The notes under the pieces were generated by a model. It searched no databases and was not told the origin of the DNA. It worked only from the letters and a program-made list of their open reading frames with translations. From positions 15,198,120 through 15,262,119 of the forward strand of contig OX375880.1 of NCBI GenBank assembly GCA_947359465.1: 64,000 bases of DNA, written 5' to 3'. The DNA is from Metellina segmentata. Lineage: Eukaryota; Arthropoda; Arachnida; Araneae; Tetragnathidae. Positions 27,439 through 39,095 of the stretch are shown here, piece after piece. The position numbers and the translations under genes were made by a program. Numbering within the stretch: the first letter of the stretch is position 1; the number at the start of each line of letters is the position of its first letter.

Positions 27439-28913
27439 ATGGGAATACTTCACACAAAATACTCTCCCCACATCTCAGTCAAATACCTTTTCATTCCCTT
27501 AGAAATTACATTGCCTGAGAACTTGGATTGGGAGCTTTGGAATACAACGCTCCCTCCCATCTCGCTCGGAAGCACGTTAATTTCTATGGGAATACTGCAC
27601 ACAAAACACTCTCCCCACATCTCAGTCAAACACCTTTTCATTCCCTTAGAAATTACATCGCCTGAGAACTTGGATTGGGAGCTTTGGAATTACAACGCCC
27701 CCTCCCATCTCGCTCGGCAGCACGTTAATTTCTATGGGAATATTTCTCACAAAACACTCTCCCCACATCTCAGTCAAACACCTTTTTATTCCCTTAGAAA
27801 TTACATCGCCTGAGAACTTGGATTGGGAGCTTTGAAATTACAACGCCCCCTCCCATCTCGCTCTCCAGCACGTTAATTTCTATGGGAATTTTTCTCACAA
27901 AACACTCTCCCCACATCTCAGTCAAATACCCTTTCATTCCCTAAGAAATTACACCGCCTGAGAACTTGGATTGGGAGCTTTGGAATACAACGTTCCCTCC
28001 CATCTCGCTCGGCAGCACGTTAATTTCTATGGGAATACTTAGCACAAAACACTCTCCCCACATCTAAGTCAAATACCTTTTCATTCCCTTAGAAATTATA
28101 TCGCCTAAGAACTTGGATTGGGAGCTTTGAAATTACAACGCTCCCTCCCATCTCGCTCGGCAGCACGTTAATTTCTATGTTAATACTTCACACAAAATAC
28201 TCTCCCCACATCTCAGTCAAATACCTTTTCATTCCCTTAGAAATTACATCGCCTGAGAACTTGGATTGGGAGCTTTGGAATACAACGCTACCTCCCATCT
28301 CGCTCGGCAGCACGTTAATTTCTATGGGAATACGTTTAACAAAACACTCTCCCCACATTTCAGTCATATACCTTTTCATTCCCTTAGAAATTACATCGCC
28401 TGAGAATTTGGATTGGGAGCTTTGGAATACAACGCTCCCTCCCATCTCGCTCGGCAGCACGTTAATTTCTATGGGAAGTCTTCACACAAAACACTCTCCC
28501 CACATCTCAGTGAAACACCTTTTCATTCCCTTAGAAATTACATCGCCTGAGAACTTGGATTGGGAGCTTTGAAATTACAACGCTCCCTCCCATCTCGCTC
28601 GGCAGCACGTTAATTTCTATGTTAATACATCACACAAAATACTCTCCCCACATCTCAGTCAAATACCTTTTCATTCCCTTAGAAATTACATCGCCTGAGA
28701 ACTTGGATTGGGAGCTTTGGAATACAACGCTCCCTCCCATCTCGCTCGGCAGCACGTTAATTTCTATGGGAATACTTCACACAAAACGCTCTCCCCACAT
28801 CTCAGTCAAACACCTTTTCATTCCCTTAGAAATTACATCGCCTGAGAACTTGGATTGGGAGCTTTGAAGTTACAACGCTCCCTCCCATCTCTCTCGGCAG
28901 CACGTTAATTTCT
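27439..28913. repeat. HOR unit 20: truncated 12-mer ending in the I* junction monomer
   Basis: The order A-B-C-D-E-L-F-G-H is followed at 28766 by I*, which has the I head (AAACGCTC) but GGGAGCTTTGAAGTTAC and TCTCTCGG tail variants. The next monomer (28914) is the first P of the middle family, so this is the left-to-middle boundary. Confidence 0.85.
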
Positions 28914-30537
28914 ATGGGAATACTTCACACAAAATACTCTCCCCACATCTCAGTCAAATACCTTTTCATTCCCTTAGAAATTACATCGCCTGAGAACTTG
29001 GATTGGGAGCTTTGGAATACAACGCTTCCTCCCATCTCCCTCGGCAGCACGTTAATTTCTATGGGAATACTTCACACAAAACACACTCCCCACATCTCAG
29101 TCAAACACCTTTTCATTCCCTTAGAAATTACATCGCCTGAGAACTTGGATTGGGAGATTTGAAATTACAACGCCCCCTCCCATCTCGCTCGGCAGCACGT
29201 TAATTTCTATGGGAATATTTCGCACAAAACACTCTCCCCACATCTCAGTCAAATACCTTTTCATTCCCTTAGAAATTACATCGCCTGAGAACTTGGATTG
29301 GGAGCTTTGGAATACAACGCTCCCTCCCATCTCGCTCGGCAGCACGTTAATTTCTATGGGAATATTTCTCACAAAACCCTCTCCCCACATCTCAGTCAAA
29401 CACCTTTTCATTGCCTTAGAAATTACATCGCCTGAGAACTTGGATTGGAAGCTTTGAAATTACAACGCTCCCTCCCACCTCGCTCGGCAGCACGTTAATT
29501 TCTATGGGAATACTTCACACAAAACACTCTCCCCACATCTCAGTCAAACACCTTTTCATTCTCTTAGAAATTACATCGCCTGAGAACTTGGATTGGGAGC
29601 TTTGAAATTACAACGCTCCCTCCCATCTCGCTCGGCAGCACGTTAATTTCTATGGGAATACTTCACACAAAATACTCTCCCCACATCTCAGTCAAACACC
29701 TTTTCATTCCCTTAGAAATTACATCGCCTGAGAACTTGGATTGGGAGCTTTGGAATTACAACGCCCCCTCCCATCTCGCTCGGCAGCACGTTAATTTCTA
29801 TGGGAATATTTCTCACAAAACACTCTCCCCACATCTCAGTCAAACACCTTTTCATTCCCTTAGAAATTACATCGCCTGAGAACTTGGATTGGGAGCTTTG
29901 AAATTACAACGCACCCTCCCATCTCGCTCGGCAGCACGTTAATTTCTATGTTAATACATCACACAAAATACTCTCCCCACATCTCAGTCAAATACCTTTT
30001 CATTCCCTTAGAAATTACATCGCCTGAGAACTTGGATTGGGAGCTTTGGAATACAACGCTCCCTCCCATCTCGCTCGGCAGCACGTTAATTTCTATGGGA
30101 AGTCTTCACACAAAACACTCTCCCCACATCTCAGTGAAACACCTTTTCATTCCCTTAGAAATTACATCGCCTGAGAACTTGGATTGGGAGCTTTGAAATT
30201 ACAACGCTCCCTCCCATCTCGCTCGGCAGCACGTTAATTTCTATGTTAATACATCACACAAAATACTCTCCCCACATCTCAGTCAAATACCTTTTCATTC
30301 CCTTAGAAATTACATCGCCTGAGAACTTGGATTGGGAGCTTTGGAATACAACGCTCCCTCCCATCTCGCTCGGCAGCACGTTAATTTCTATGGGAATACT
30401 TCACACAAAACGCTCTCCCCACATCTCAGTCAAACACCTTTTCATTCCCTTAGAAATTACATCGCCTGAGAACTTGGATTGGGAGCTTTGAAGTTACAAC
30501 GCTCCCTCCCATCTCTCTCGGCAGCACGTTAATTTCT
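28914..30537. repeat. Mixed 11-mer P-Q-R-S-T-U-C2-H-G-H-I*
   Basis: The unit is 1,624 bp. U at 29652 joins an A-like head (AAATACTC) to CAAACACC and the GGAATTAC/CGCCCCC tail of B. The second half is entirely left-family. Q reads GGGAGATTTG. Confidence 0.82.
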
Positions 30538-33500
30538 ATGGGAATACTTCACACAAAATACTCTCCCCACATCTCAGTCAAATACCTTTTCATTCCCTTA
30601 GAAATTACATCGCCTGAGAACTTGGATTGGGAGCTTTGGAATACAACGCTTCCTCCCATCTCCCTCGGCAGCACGTTAATTTCTATGGGAATACTTCACA
30701 CAAAACACACTCCCCACATCTCAGTCAAACACCTTTTCATTCCCTTAGAAATTACATCGCCTGAGAACTTGGATTGGGAGATTTGAAATTACAACGCCCC
30801 CTCCCATCTCGCTCGGCAGCACGTTAATTTCTATGGGAATATTTCGCACAAAACACTCTCCCCACATCTCAGTCAAATACCTTTTCATTCCCTTAGAAAT
30901 TACATCGCCTGAGAACTTGGATTGGGAGCTTTGGAATACAACGCTCCCTCCCATCTCGCTCGGCAGCACGTTAATTTCTATGGGAATATTTCTCACAAAA
31001 CCCTCTCCCCACATCTCAGTCAAACACCTTTTCATTGCCTTAGAAATTACATCGCCTGAGAACTTGGATTGGAAGCTTTGAAATTACAACGCTCCCTCCC
31101 ACCTCGCTCGGCAGCACGTTAATTTCTATGGGAATACTTCACACAAAACACTCTCCCCACATCTCAGTCAAACACCTTTTCATTCTCTTAGAAATTACAT
31201 CGCCTGAGAACTTGGATTGGGAGCTTTGAAATTACAACGCTCCCTCCCATCTCGCTCGGCAGCACGTTAATTTCTATGGGAATACTTCACACAAAATACT
31301 CTCCCCACATCTCAGTCAAACACCTTTTCATTCCCTTAGAAATTACATCGCCTGAGAACTTGGATTGGGAGCTTTGGAATTACAACGCCCCCTCCCATCT
31401 CGCTCGGCAGCACGTTAATTTCTATGGGAATATTTCTCACAAAACACTCTCCCCACATCTCAGTCAAACACCTTTTCATTCCCTTAGAAATTACATCGCC
31501 TGAGAACTTGGATTGGGAGCTTTGAAATTACAACGCACCCTCCCATCTCGCTCGGCAGCACGTTAATTTCTATGTTAATACATCACACAAAATACTCTCC
31601 CCACATCTCAGTCAAATACCTTTTCATTCCCTTAGAAATTACATCGCCTGAGAACTTGGATTGGGAGCTTTGGAATACAACGCTCCCTCCCATCTCGCTC
31701 GGCAGCACGTTAATTTCTATGGGAATATTTCTCACAAAACACTCTCCCCACATCTCAGTCAAACACCTTTTTATTCCCTTAGAAATTACATCGCCTGAGA
31801 ACTTGGATTGGGAGCTTTGAAATTACAACGCCCCCTCCCATCTCGCTCTCCAGCACGTTAATTTCTATGGGAATTTTTCTCACAAAACACTCTCCCCACA
31901 TCTCAGTCAAATACCCTTTCATTCCCTAAGAAATTACACCGCCTGAGAACTTGGATTGGGAGCTTTGGAATACAACGTTCCCTCCCATCTCGCTCGGCAG
32001 CACGTTAATTTCTATGGGAATACTTAGCACAAAACACTCTCCCCACATCTAAGTCAAATACCTTTTCATTCCCTTAGAAATTATATCGCCTAAGAACTTG
32101 GATTGGGAGCTTTGAAATTACAACGCTCCCTCCCATCTCGCTCGGCAGCACGTTAATTTCTATGTTAATACTTCACACAAAATACTCTCCCCACATCTCA
32201 GTCAAATACCTTTTCATTCCCTTAGAAATTACATCGCCTGAGAACTTGGATTGGGAGCTTTGGAATACAACGCTACCTCCCATCTCGCTCGGCAGCACGT
32301 TAATTTCTATGGGAATACTTCACACAAAACACTCTCCCCACATCTCAGTCATATACCTTTTCATTCCCTTAGAAATTACATCGCCTGAGAACTTGGATTG
32401 GGAGCTTTGAAATTACAACGCTCCCTCCCATCTCGCTCGGCAGCACGTTAATTTCTATGGGAATACTTCACACAAAATACTCTCCCCACATCTCAGTCAA
32501 ATACCTTTTCATTCCCTTAGAAATTACATTGCCTGAGAACTTGGATTGGGAGCTTTGGAATACAACGCTCCCTCCCATCTCGCTCGGAAGCACGTTAATT
32601 TCTATGGGAATACTGCACACAAAACACTCTCCCCACATCTCAGTCAAACACCTTTTCATTCCCTTAGAAATTACATCGCCTGAGAACTTGGATTGGGAGC
32701 TTTGGAATTACAACGCCCCCTCCCATCTCGCTCGGCAGCACGTTAATTTCTATGGGAATATTTCTCACAAAACACTCTCCCCACATCTCAGTCAAACACC
32801 TTTTTATTCCCTTAGAAATTACATCGCCTGAGAACTTGGATTGGGAGCTTTGAAATTACAACGCCCCCTCCCATCTCGCTCTCCAGCACGTTAATTTCTA
32901 TGGGAATTTTTCTCACAAAACACTCTCCCCACATCTCAGTCAAATACCCTTTCATTCCCTAAGAAATTACACCGCCTGAGAACTTGGATTGGGAGCTTTG
33001 GAATACAACGTTCCCTCCCATCTCGCTCGGCAGCACGTTAATTTCTATGGGAATACTTAGCACAAAACACTCTCCCCACATCTAAGTCAAATACCTTTTC
33101 ATTCCCTTAGAAATTATATCGCCTAAGAACTTGGATTGGGAGCTTTGAAATTACAACGCTCCCTCCCATCTCGCTCGGCAGCACGTTAATTTCTATGTTA
33201 ATACTTCACACAAAATACTCTCCCCACATCTCAGTCAAATACCTTTTCATTCCCTTAGAAATTACATCGCCTGAGAACTTGGATTGGGAGCTTTGGAATA
33301 CAACGCTACCTCCCATCTCGCTCGGCAGCACGTTAATTTCTATGGGAATACGTTTAACAAAACACTCTCCCCACATTTCAGTCATATACCTTTTCATTCC
33401 CTTAGAAATTACATCGCCTGAGAATTTGGATTGGGAGCTTTGGAATACAACGCTCCCTCCCATCTCGCTCGGCAGCACGTTAATTTCTATGGGAAGTCTT

Positions 33501-33931
33501 CACACAAAACACTCTCCCCACATCTCAGTGAAACACCTTTTCATTCCCTTAGAAATTACATCGCCTGAGAACTTGGATTGGGAGCTTTGAAATTACAACG
33601 CTCCCTCCCATCTCGCTCGGCAGCACGTTAATTTCTATGTTAATACATCACACAAAATACTCTCCCCACATCTCAGTCAAATACCTTTTCATTCCCTTAG
33701 AAATTACATCGCCTGAGAACTTGGATTGGGAGCTTTGGAATACAACGCTCCCTCCCATCTCGCTCGGCAGCACGTTAATTTCTATGGGAATACTTCACAC
33801 AAAACGCTCTCCCCACATCTCAGTCAAACACCTTTTCATTCCCTTAGAAATTACATCGCCTGAGAACTTGGATTGGGAGCTTTGAAGTTACAACGCTCCC
33901 TCCCATCTCTCTCGGCAGCACGTTAATTTCT
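30538..33931. repeat. Mixed 23-mer (3,394 bp)
   Basis: The order is P-Q-R-S-T-U-C2-H-C-D-E-L-M-A-B-C-D-E-L-F-G-H-I*. The first eight monomers repeat 28914-30094. The rest is an insert of ordinary left-family HOR, including the last ACATTGCC A monomer of normal type (32457). Confidence 0.82.
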
Positions 33932-35702
33932 ATGGGAATACTTCACACAAAATACTCTCCCCACATCTCAGTCAAATACCTTTTCATTCCCTTAGAAATT
34001 ACATCGCCTGAGAACTTGGATTGGGAGCTTTGGAATACAACGCTTCCTCCCATCTCCCTCGGCAGCACGTTAATTTCTATGGGAATACTTCACACAAAAC
34101 ACACTCCCCACATCTCAGTCAAACACCTTTTCATTCCCTTAGAAATTACATCGCCTGAGAACTTGGATTGGGAGATTTGAAATTACAACGCCCCCTCCCA
34201 TCTCGCTCGGCAGCACGTTAATTTCTATGGGAATATTTCGCACAAAACACTCTCCCCACATCTCAGTCAAATACCTTTTCATTCCCTTAGAAATTACATC
34301 GCCTGAGAACTTGGATTGGGAGCTTTGGAATACAACGCTCCCTCCCATCTCGCTCGGCAGCACGTTAATTTCTATGGGAATATTTCTCACAAAACCCTCT
34401 CCCCACATCTCAGTCAAACACCTTTTTATTGCCTTAGAAATTACATCGCCTGAGAACTTGGATTGGAAGCTTTGAAATTACAACGCTCCCTCCCACCTCG
34501 CTCGGCAGCACGTTAATTTCTATGGGAATACTTCACACAAAACACTCTCCCCACATCTCAGTCAAACACCTTTTCATTCTCTTAGAAATTACATCGCCTG
34601 AGAACTTGGATTGGGAGCTTTGAAATTACAACGCTCCCTCCCATCTCGCTCGGCAGCACGTTAATTTCTATGGGAATACTTCACACAAAATACTCTCCCC
34701 ACATCTCAGTCAAATACCTTTTCATTCCCTTAGAAATTACATCGACTGAGAACTTGGATTGGGAGCTTTGGAATACAACGCTTCCTCCCATCTCCCTCGG
34801 CAGCACGTTAATTTCTATGGGAATACTTCACACAAAACACACTCCCCACATCTCAGTCAAACACCTTTTCATTCCCTTAGAAATTACATCGCCTGAGAAC
34901 TTGGATTGGGAGCTTTGAAATTACAACGCCCCCTCCCATCTCGCTCGGCAGCACGTTAATTTCTATGGGAATATTTCGCACAAAACACTCTCCCCACATC
35001 TCAGTCAAACACCTTTTCATTCCCTTAGAAATTACATCGCCTGAGAACTTGGATTGGGAGCTTTGAAATTACAACGCTCCCTCCCATCTCGCTCGGCAGC
35101 ACGTTAATTTCTATGGGAATACTTCACACAAAATACTCTCCCCACATCTCAGTCAAATACCTTTTCATTCCCTTAGAAATTACATCGCCTGAGAACTTGG
35201 ATTGGGAGCTTTGGAATACAACGCTTCCTCCCATCTCGCTCGGCAGCACGTTAATTTCTATGGGAATAATTCACACAAAACACTCTCCCCACATCTCAGT
35301 CAAACACCTTTTCATTCCCTTAGAAATTACATCGCCTGAGAACTTGGATTGGGAGCTTTGGAATACAACGCTCCCTCCCATCTCGCTCGGCAGCACGTTA
35401 ATTTCTATGGGAATACTTAGCACAAAACACTCTCCCCACATCTCAGTCAAACACCTTTTCATTCCCTTAGAAATTACATCGCCTGAGAACTTGGATTGGG
35501 AGCTTTGAAATTATAACGCTCCCTCCCATCTCGCTCGGCAGCACGTTAATTTCTATGGGAATACTTCACACAAAACACTCTCCCCACATCTAAGTCAAAC
35601 ACCTTTTCATTCCCTTAGAAATTACATCGCCTGAGAACTTGGATTGGGAGCTTTGAAATTACAACGCTCCCTCCCATCTCGCTCGGCAGCACGTTAATTT
35701 CT
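33932..35702. repeat. Middle-family 12-mer P-Q-R-S-T-P'-Q'-R'-P2-V-W-X, first copy
   Basis: The unit is 1,771 bp. Markers are CGCTTCC and TCCCTCGG (P), AAACACACTCC (Q), ATTTCGCAC (R), CCCTCTCC with CATTGCC (S), CATTCTCTT (T), ATCGACTGAG (P'), ATAATTCAC (V), TATAACGC (W) and ATCTAAGTCAAACACC (X). The S copy here has TTTTTATTGCC. Confidence 0.86.
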
Positions 35703-36735
35703 ATGGGAATACTTCACACAAAATACTCTCCCCACATCTCAGTCAAATACCTTTTCATTCCCTTAGAAATTACATCGCCTGAGAACTTGGATTGGGAGCT
35801 TTGGAATTACAACGCTCCCTCCCATATCGCTCGGCAGCACGTTAATTTCTATGGGAATACTTCACACAAAACACTCTCCCCACATCTCAGTCAAACACCT
35901 TTTTATTCCCTTATAAATTACATCGCCTGAGAACTTGGATTGGGAGCTTTGAAATTACAACGCTCCCTCCCATCTCGCTCGGCAGCACGTTAATTTCTAT
36001 GGGAATACTTCACACAAAATACTCTCCCCACATCTCAGTCAAATACCTTTCATTCCTTTAGAAATTACATTGCCTGAGAACTTGGATTGGGAGCTTTGGA
36101 ATACAACGCTCCCTCCCATCTCGCTCGGCAGCACGTTAATTTCTATGGGAATACTGCACACAAAACCCTCTCCCCACATCTCAGTCAAACACCTTTTCAT
36201 TCCCTTAGAAATTACATCGCCTGAGAACTTGGATTGGGAGCTTTGGAATTACAACGCCCCCTCCCATCTCGCTCGGCAGCACGTTAATTTCTATGGGAAT
36301 ATTTCTCACAAAACACTCTCCCCACATCTCAGTCAAACACCTTTTTATTCCCTTAGAAATTACATCGCCTGAGAACTTGGATTGGGAGCTTTGAAATTAC
36401 AACGCCCCCTCCCATCTCGCTCGGCAGCACGTTAATTTCTATGGGAATTTTTCTCACAAAACACTCTCCCCACATCTCAGTCAAATACCCTTTCATTCCC
36501 TAAGTAATTACATCGCCTGAGAACTTGGATTGGGAGCTTTGGAATACAACGTTCCCTCCCATCTCGCTCGGCAGCACGTTAATTTCTATGGGAATACTTA
36601 GCACAAAACACTCTCCCCACATCTAAGTCAAATACCTTTTCATTCCCGTAGAAATTATATCGCCTGAGAACTTGGATTGGGAGCTTTGAAATTACAACGC
36701 TCCCTCCCATCTCGCTCGGCAGCACGGTAATTTCT
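35703..36735. repeat. Relic left-family block inside the middle family
   Basis: Seven monomers in the order A/J-K-A-B-C-D-E match the order at 5443-6476 but carry extra substitutions: ATCGCC instead of ATTGCC in the first monomer, CCCTCTCC in B, CTAAGTAATT and CGCTCGGCAGC in D, CCCGTAGAAATT in E. A is 146 bp through loss of one T near 36,050. It looks like an older copy isolated from the homogenising left array. Confidence 0.8.
36040..36062. repeat. Single-base deletion in a monomer
   Basis: ATACCTTTCATTCCTTTAG replaces the usual ATACCTTTTCATTCCCTTAG, losing one T with an adjacent C-to-T change. The monomer 35,999-36,144 is therefore 146 bp, the only one of that length. Confidence 0.85.
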
Positions 36736-37177
36736 ATATGAAGACTTCACACAAAACACTCTCCCCACATCTCAGTCAAACACCTTTTCATTCCCTTAGA
36801 AATTACATCGCCTGAGAACTTGGATTGGGAGCTTTGGAATACAACGCTCCCTCCCATCTCGCTCGGCAGCACGTTAATTTCTATGGGAATACTTAGCACA
36901 AAACACTCTCCCCACATCTCAGTCAAATACCTTTTCATTCCCTTAGAAATTACATCGCCTGAGAACTTGGATTGGGAGCTTTGAAATTTCAACGCTCCCT
37001 CCCATCTCGCTCGGCAGCACGTTAATTTCTGTGGGAATACTTCACACAAAAAACTCTCCCCACATCTCAGTCAAACACCTTTTCATTCCCTTAGAAATTA
37101 CATCGCCTGAGAACTTGGATTGGGAGCTTTGGAATACAACGCTCCCTCCCATCTCGCTCGGCAGCACGTTAATTTCT
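36736..37177. repeat. Three aberrant monomers at the start of the middle domain
   Basis: The first reads TCTATATGAAGACTTCAC instead of TCTATGGGAATACTTCAC and follows GCACGGTAAT. The second is W-like with GAAATTTCAAC. The third begins GTGGGAAT with AAAAAACTC, a combination that reappears as the r8 type of the right domain (56947, 58275, 60194, 61375, 62556). Confidence 0.8.
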
Positions 37178-39095
37178 ATGGGAATACTTCACACAAAACA
37201 CTCTCCCCACATCTCAGTCAAACACCTTTTCATTCCCTTAGAAATTACATCGCCTGAGAACTTGGATTGGGAGCTTTGGAATACAACGCTTCCTCCCATC
37301 TCCCTCGGCAGCACGTTAATTTCTATGGGAATACTTCACACAAAACACACTCCCCACATCTCAGTCAAACACCTTTTCATTCCCTTAGAAATTACATCGC
37401 CTGAGAACTTGGATTGGGAGCTTTGAAATTACAACGCCCCCTCCCATCTCGCTCGGCAGCACGTTAATTTCTATGGGAATATTTCGCACAAAACACTCTC
37501 CCCACATCTCAGTCAAATACCTTTTCATTCCCTTAGAAATTACATCGCCTGAGAACTTGGATTGGGAGCTTTGGAATACAACGCTCCCTCCCATCTCGCT
37601 CGGCAGCACGTTAATTTCTATGGGAATATTTCTCACAAAACCCTCTCCCCACATCTCAGTCAAACACCTTTTCATTGCCTTAGAAATTACATCGCCTGAG
37701 AACTTGGATTGGAAGCTTTGAAATTACAACGCTCCCTCCCACCTCGCTTGGCAGCACGTTAATTTCTATGGGAATACTTCACACAAAACACTCTCCCCAC
37801 ATCTCAGTCAAACACCTTTTCATTCTCTTAGAAATTACATCGCCTGAGAACTTGGATTGGGAGCTTTGAAATTACAACGCTCCCTCCCATCTCGCTCGGC
37901 AGCACGTTAATTTCTATGGGAATACTTCACACAAAATACTCTCCCCACATCTCAGTCAAATACCTTTTCATTCCCTTAGAAATTACATCGACTGAGAACT
38001 TGGATTGGGAGCTTTGGAATACAACGCTTCCTCCCATCTCCCTCGGCAGCACGTTAATTTCTATGGGAATACTTCACACAAAACACACTCCCCACATCTC
38101 AGTCAAACACCTTTTCATTCCCTTAGAAATTACATCGCCTGAGAACTTGGATTGGGAGCTTTGAAATTACAACGCCCCCTCCCATCTCGCTCGGCAGCAC
38201 GTTAATTTCTATGGGAATATTTCGCACAAAACACTCTCCCCACATCTCAGTCAAACACCTTTTCATTCCCTTAGAAATTACATCGCCTGAGAACTTGGAT
38301 TGGGAGCTTTGAAATTACAACGCTCCCTCCCATCTCGCTCGGCAGCACGTTAATTTCTATGGGAATACTTCACACAAAATACTCTCCCCACATCTCAGTC
38401 AAATACCTTTTCATTCCCTTAGAAATTACATCGCCTGAGAACTTGGATTGGGAGCTTTGGAATACAACGCTTCCTCCCATCTCGCTCGGCAGCACGTTAA
38501 TTTCTATGGGAATAATTCACACAAAACACTCTCCCCACATCTCAGTCAAACACCTTTTCATTCCCTTAGAAATTACATCGCCTGAGAACTTGGATTGGGA
38601 GCTTTGGAATACAACGCTCCCTCCCATCTCGCTCGGCAGCACGTTAATTTCTATGGGAATACTTAGCACAAAACACTCTCCCCACATCTCAGTCAAACAC
38701 CTTTTCATTCCCTTAGAAATTACATCGCCTGAGAACTTGGATTGGGAGCTTTGGAATACAACGCTTCCTCCCATCTCGCTCGGCAGCACGTTAATTTCTA
38801 TGGGAATACTTCACACAAAACACTCTCCCCACATCTCAGTCAAATACCTTTTCATTCCATTAGAAATTACATCGCCTGAGAACTTGGATTGGGAGCTTTC
38901 AAATTACAACGCTCCCTCCCACCTCGCTCGGCAGCACGTTAATTTCTATGGGAATACTTCACACAAAATACTCTCCCCACATCTCAGTCAAACACCTTTT
39001 CATTCCCTTAGAAATTACATCGCCTGAGAACTTGGATTGGGAGCTTTGAAGTTACAACGCTCCCTCCCATCTCTCTCGGCAGCACGTTAATTTCT
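37178..39095. repeat. Middle-family 13-mer
   Basis: The 1,918-bp unit follows the 12-mer order, but W at 38653 carries the tail of a P2 monomer (CGCTTCC, CGCTCGG). It is followed by Z (38800) and an I*-like monomer with GAAGTTAC (38948). Compared with the 15-mer that follows, a W-to-P2 exchange removed two monomers. Confidence 0.83.

Larger units (their letters stand above)
16071..28618. repeat. 7,234-bp-offset macro-repeat (two copies of about 5.3 kb)
   Basis: The segment of about 16,071-21,386 recurs at about 23,305-28,618, offset 7,234 bp, or 7,232 after the 2-bp insertion. Unit order (12-mer, 13-mer, then the A-to-G part of a 12-mer) and private markers match: CTCGGAAGC/CTCGGCAGC alternation, GGAATAAAACGC and CGCACCC. 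The 49-monomer interval acts as a super-HOR of four units. Confidence 0.82.
1..28913. repeat. Left HOR domain (12-mer family A-K)
   Basis: About 195 complete monomers plus a partial K belong to a family whose canonical HOR is A-B-C-D-E-L-F-G-H-I-J-K. That is five 147-bp and seven 148-bp monomers, 1,771 bp. The A-type marker ACATTGCC opens units at 128, 1752, 2785, 4114, 5443, 5739, 7068, 7364, 9135, 10464, 12087, 13121, 15481, 16515, 18286, 20207, 21978, 23749, 25520 and 27439. Unit size varies from 2 to 16 monomers. Canonical units dominate from 16.5 kb rightward, while 7- to 11-mers dominate the first 13 kb. Confidence 0.9.
28914..36735. repeat. Mixed zone: left- and middle-family HORs interleaved
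   Basis: Middle-family runs P-Q-R-S-T start at 28914, 30538 and 33932. Between them lie left-family blocks: C2-H-G-H-I*, then C2-H-C-D-E-L-M-A-B-C-D-E-L-F-G-H-I*. A diverged left-family relic follows at 35,703. The H-I*-P junction occurs three times (28619, 30243, 33637), so the boundary itself has been copied. Confidence 0.83.

Noticed and set aside
28914..36735. Transposon insertion splitting the left array.
   Set aside because: The interleaved sequence consists entirely of monomers in phase. No terminal repeats, target-site duplication or coding domain is visible, so unequal exchange explains it better.
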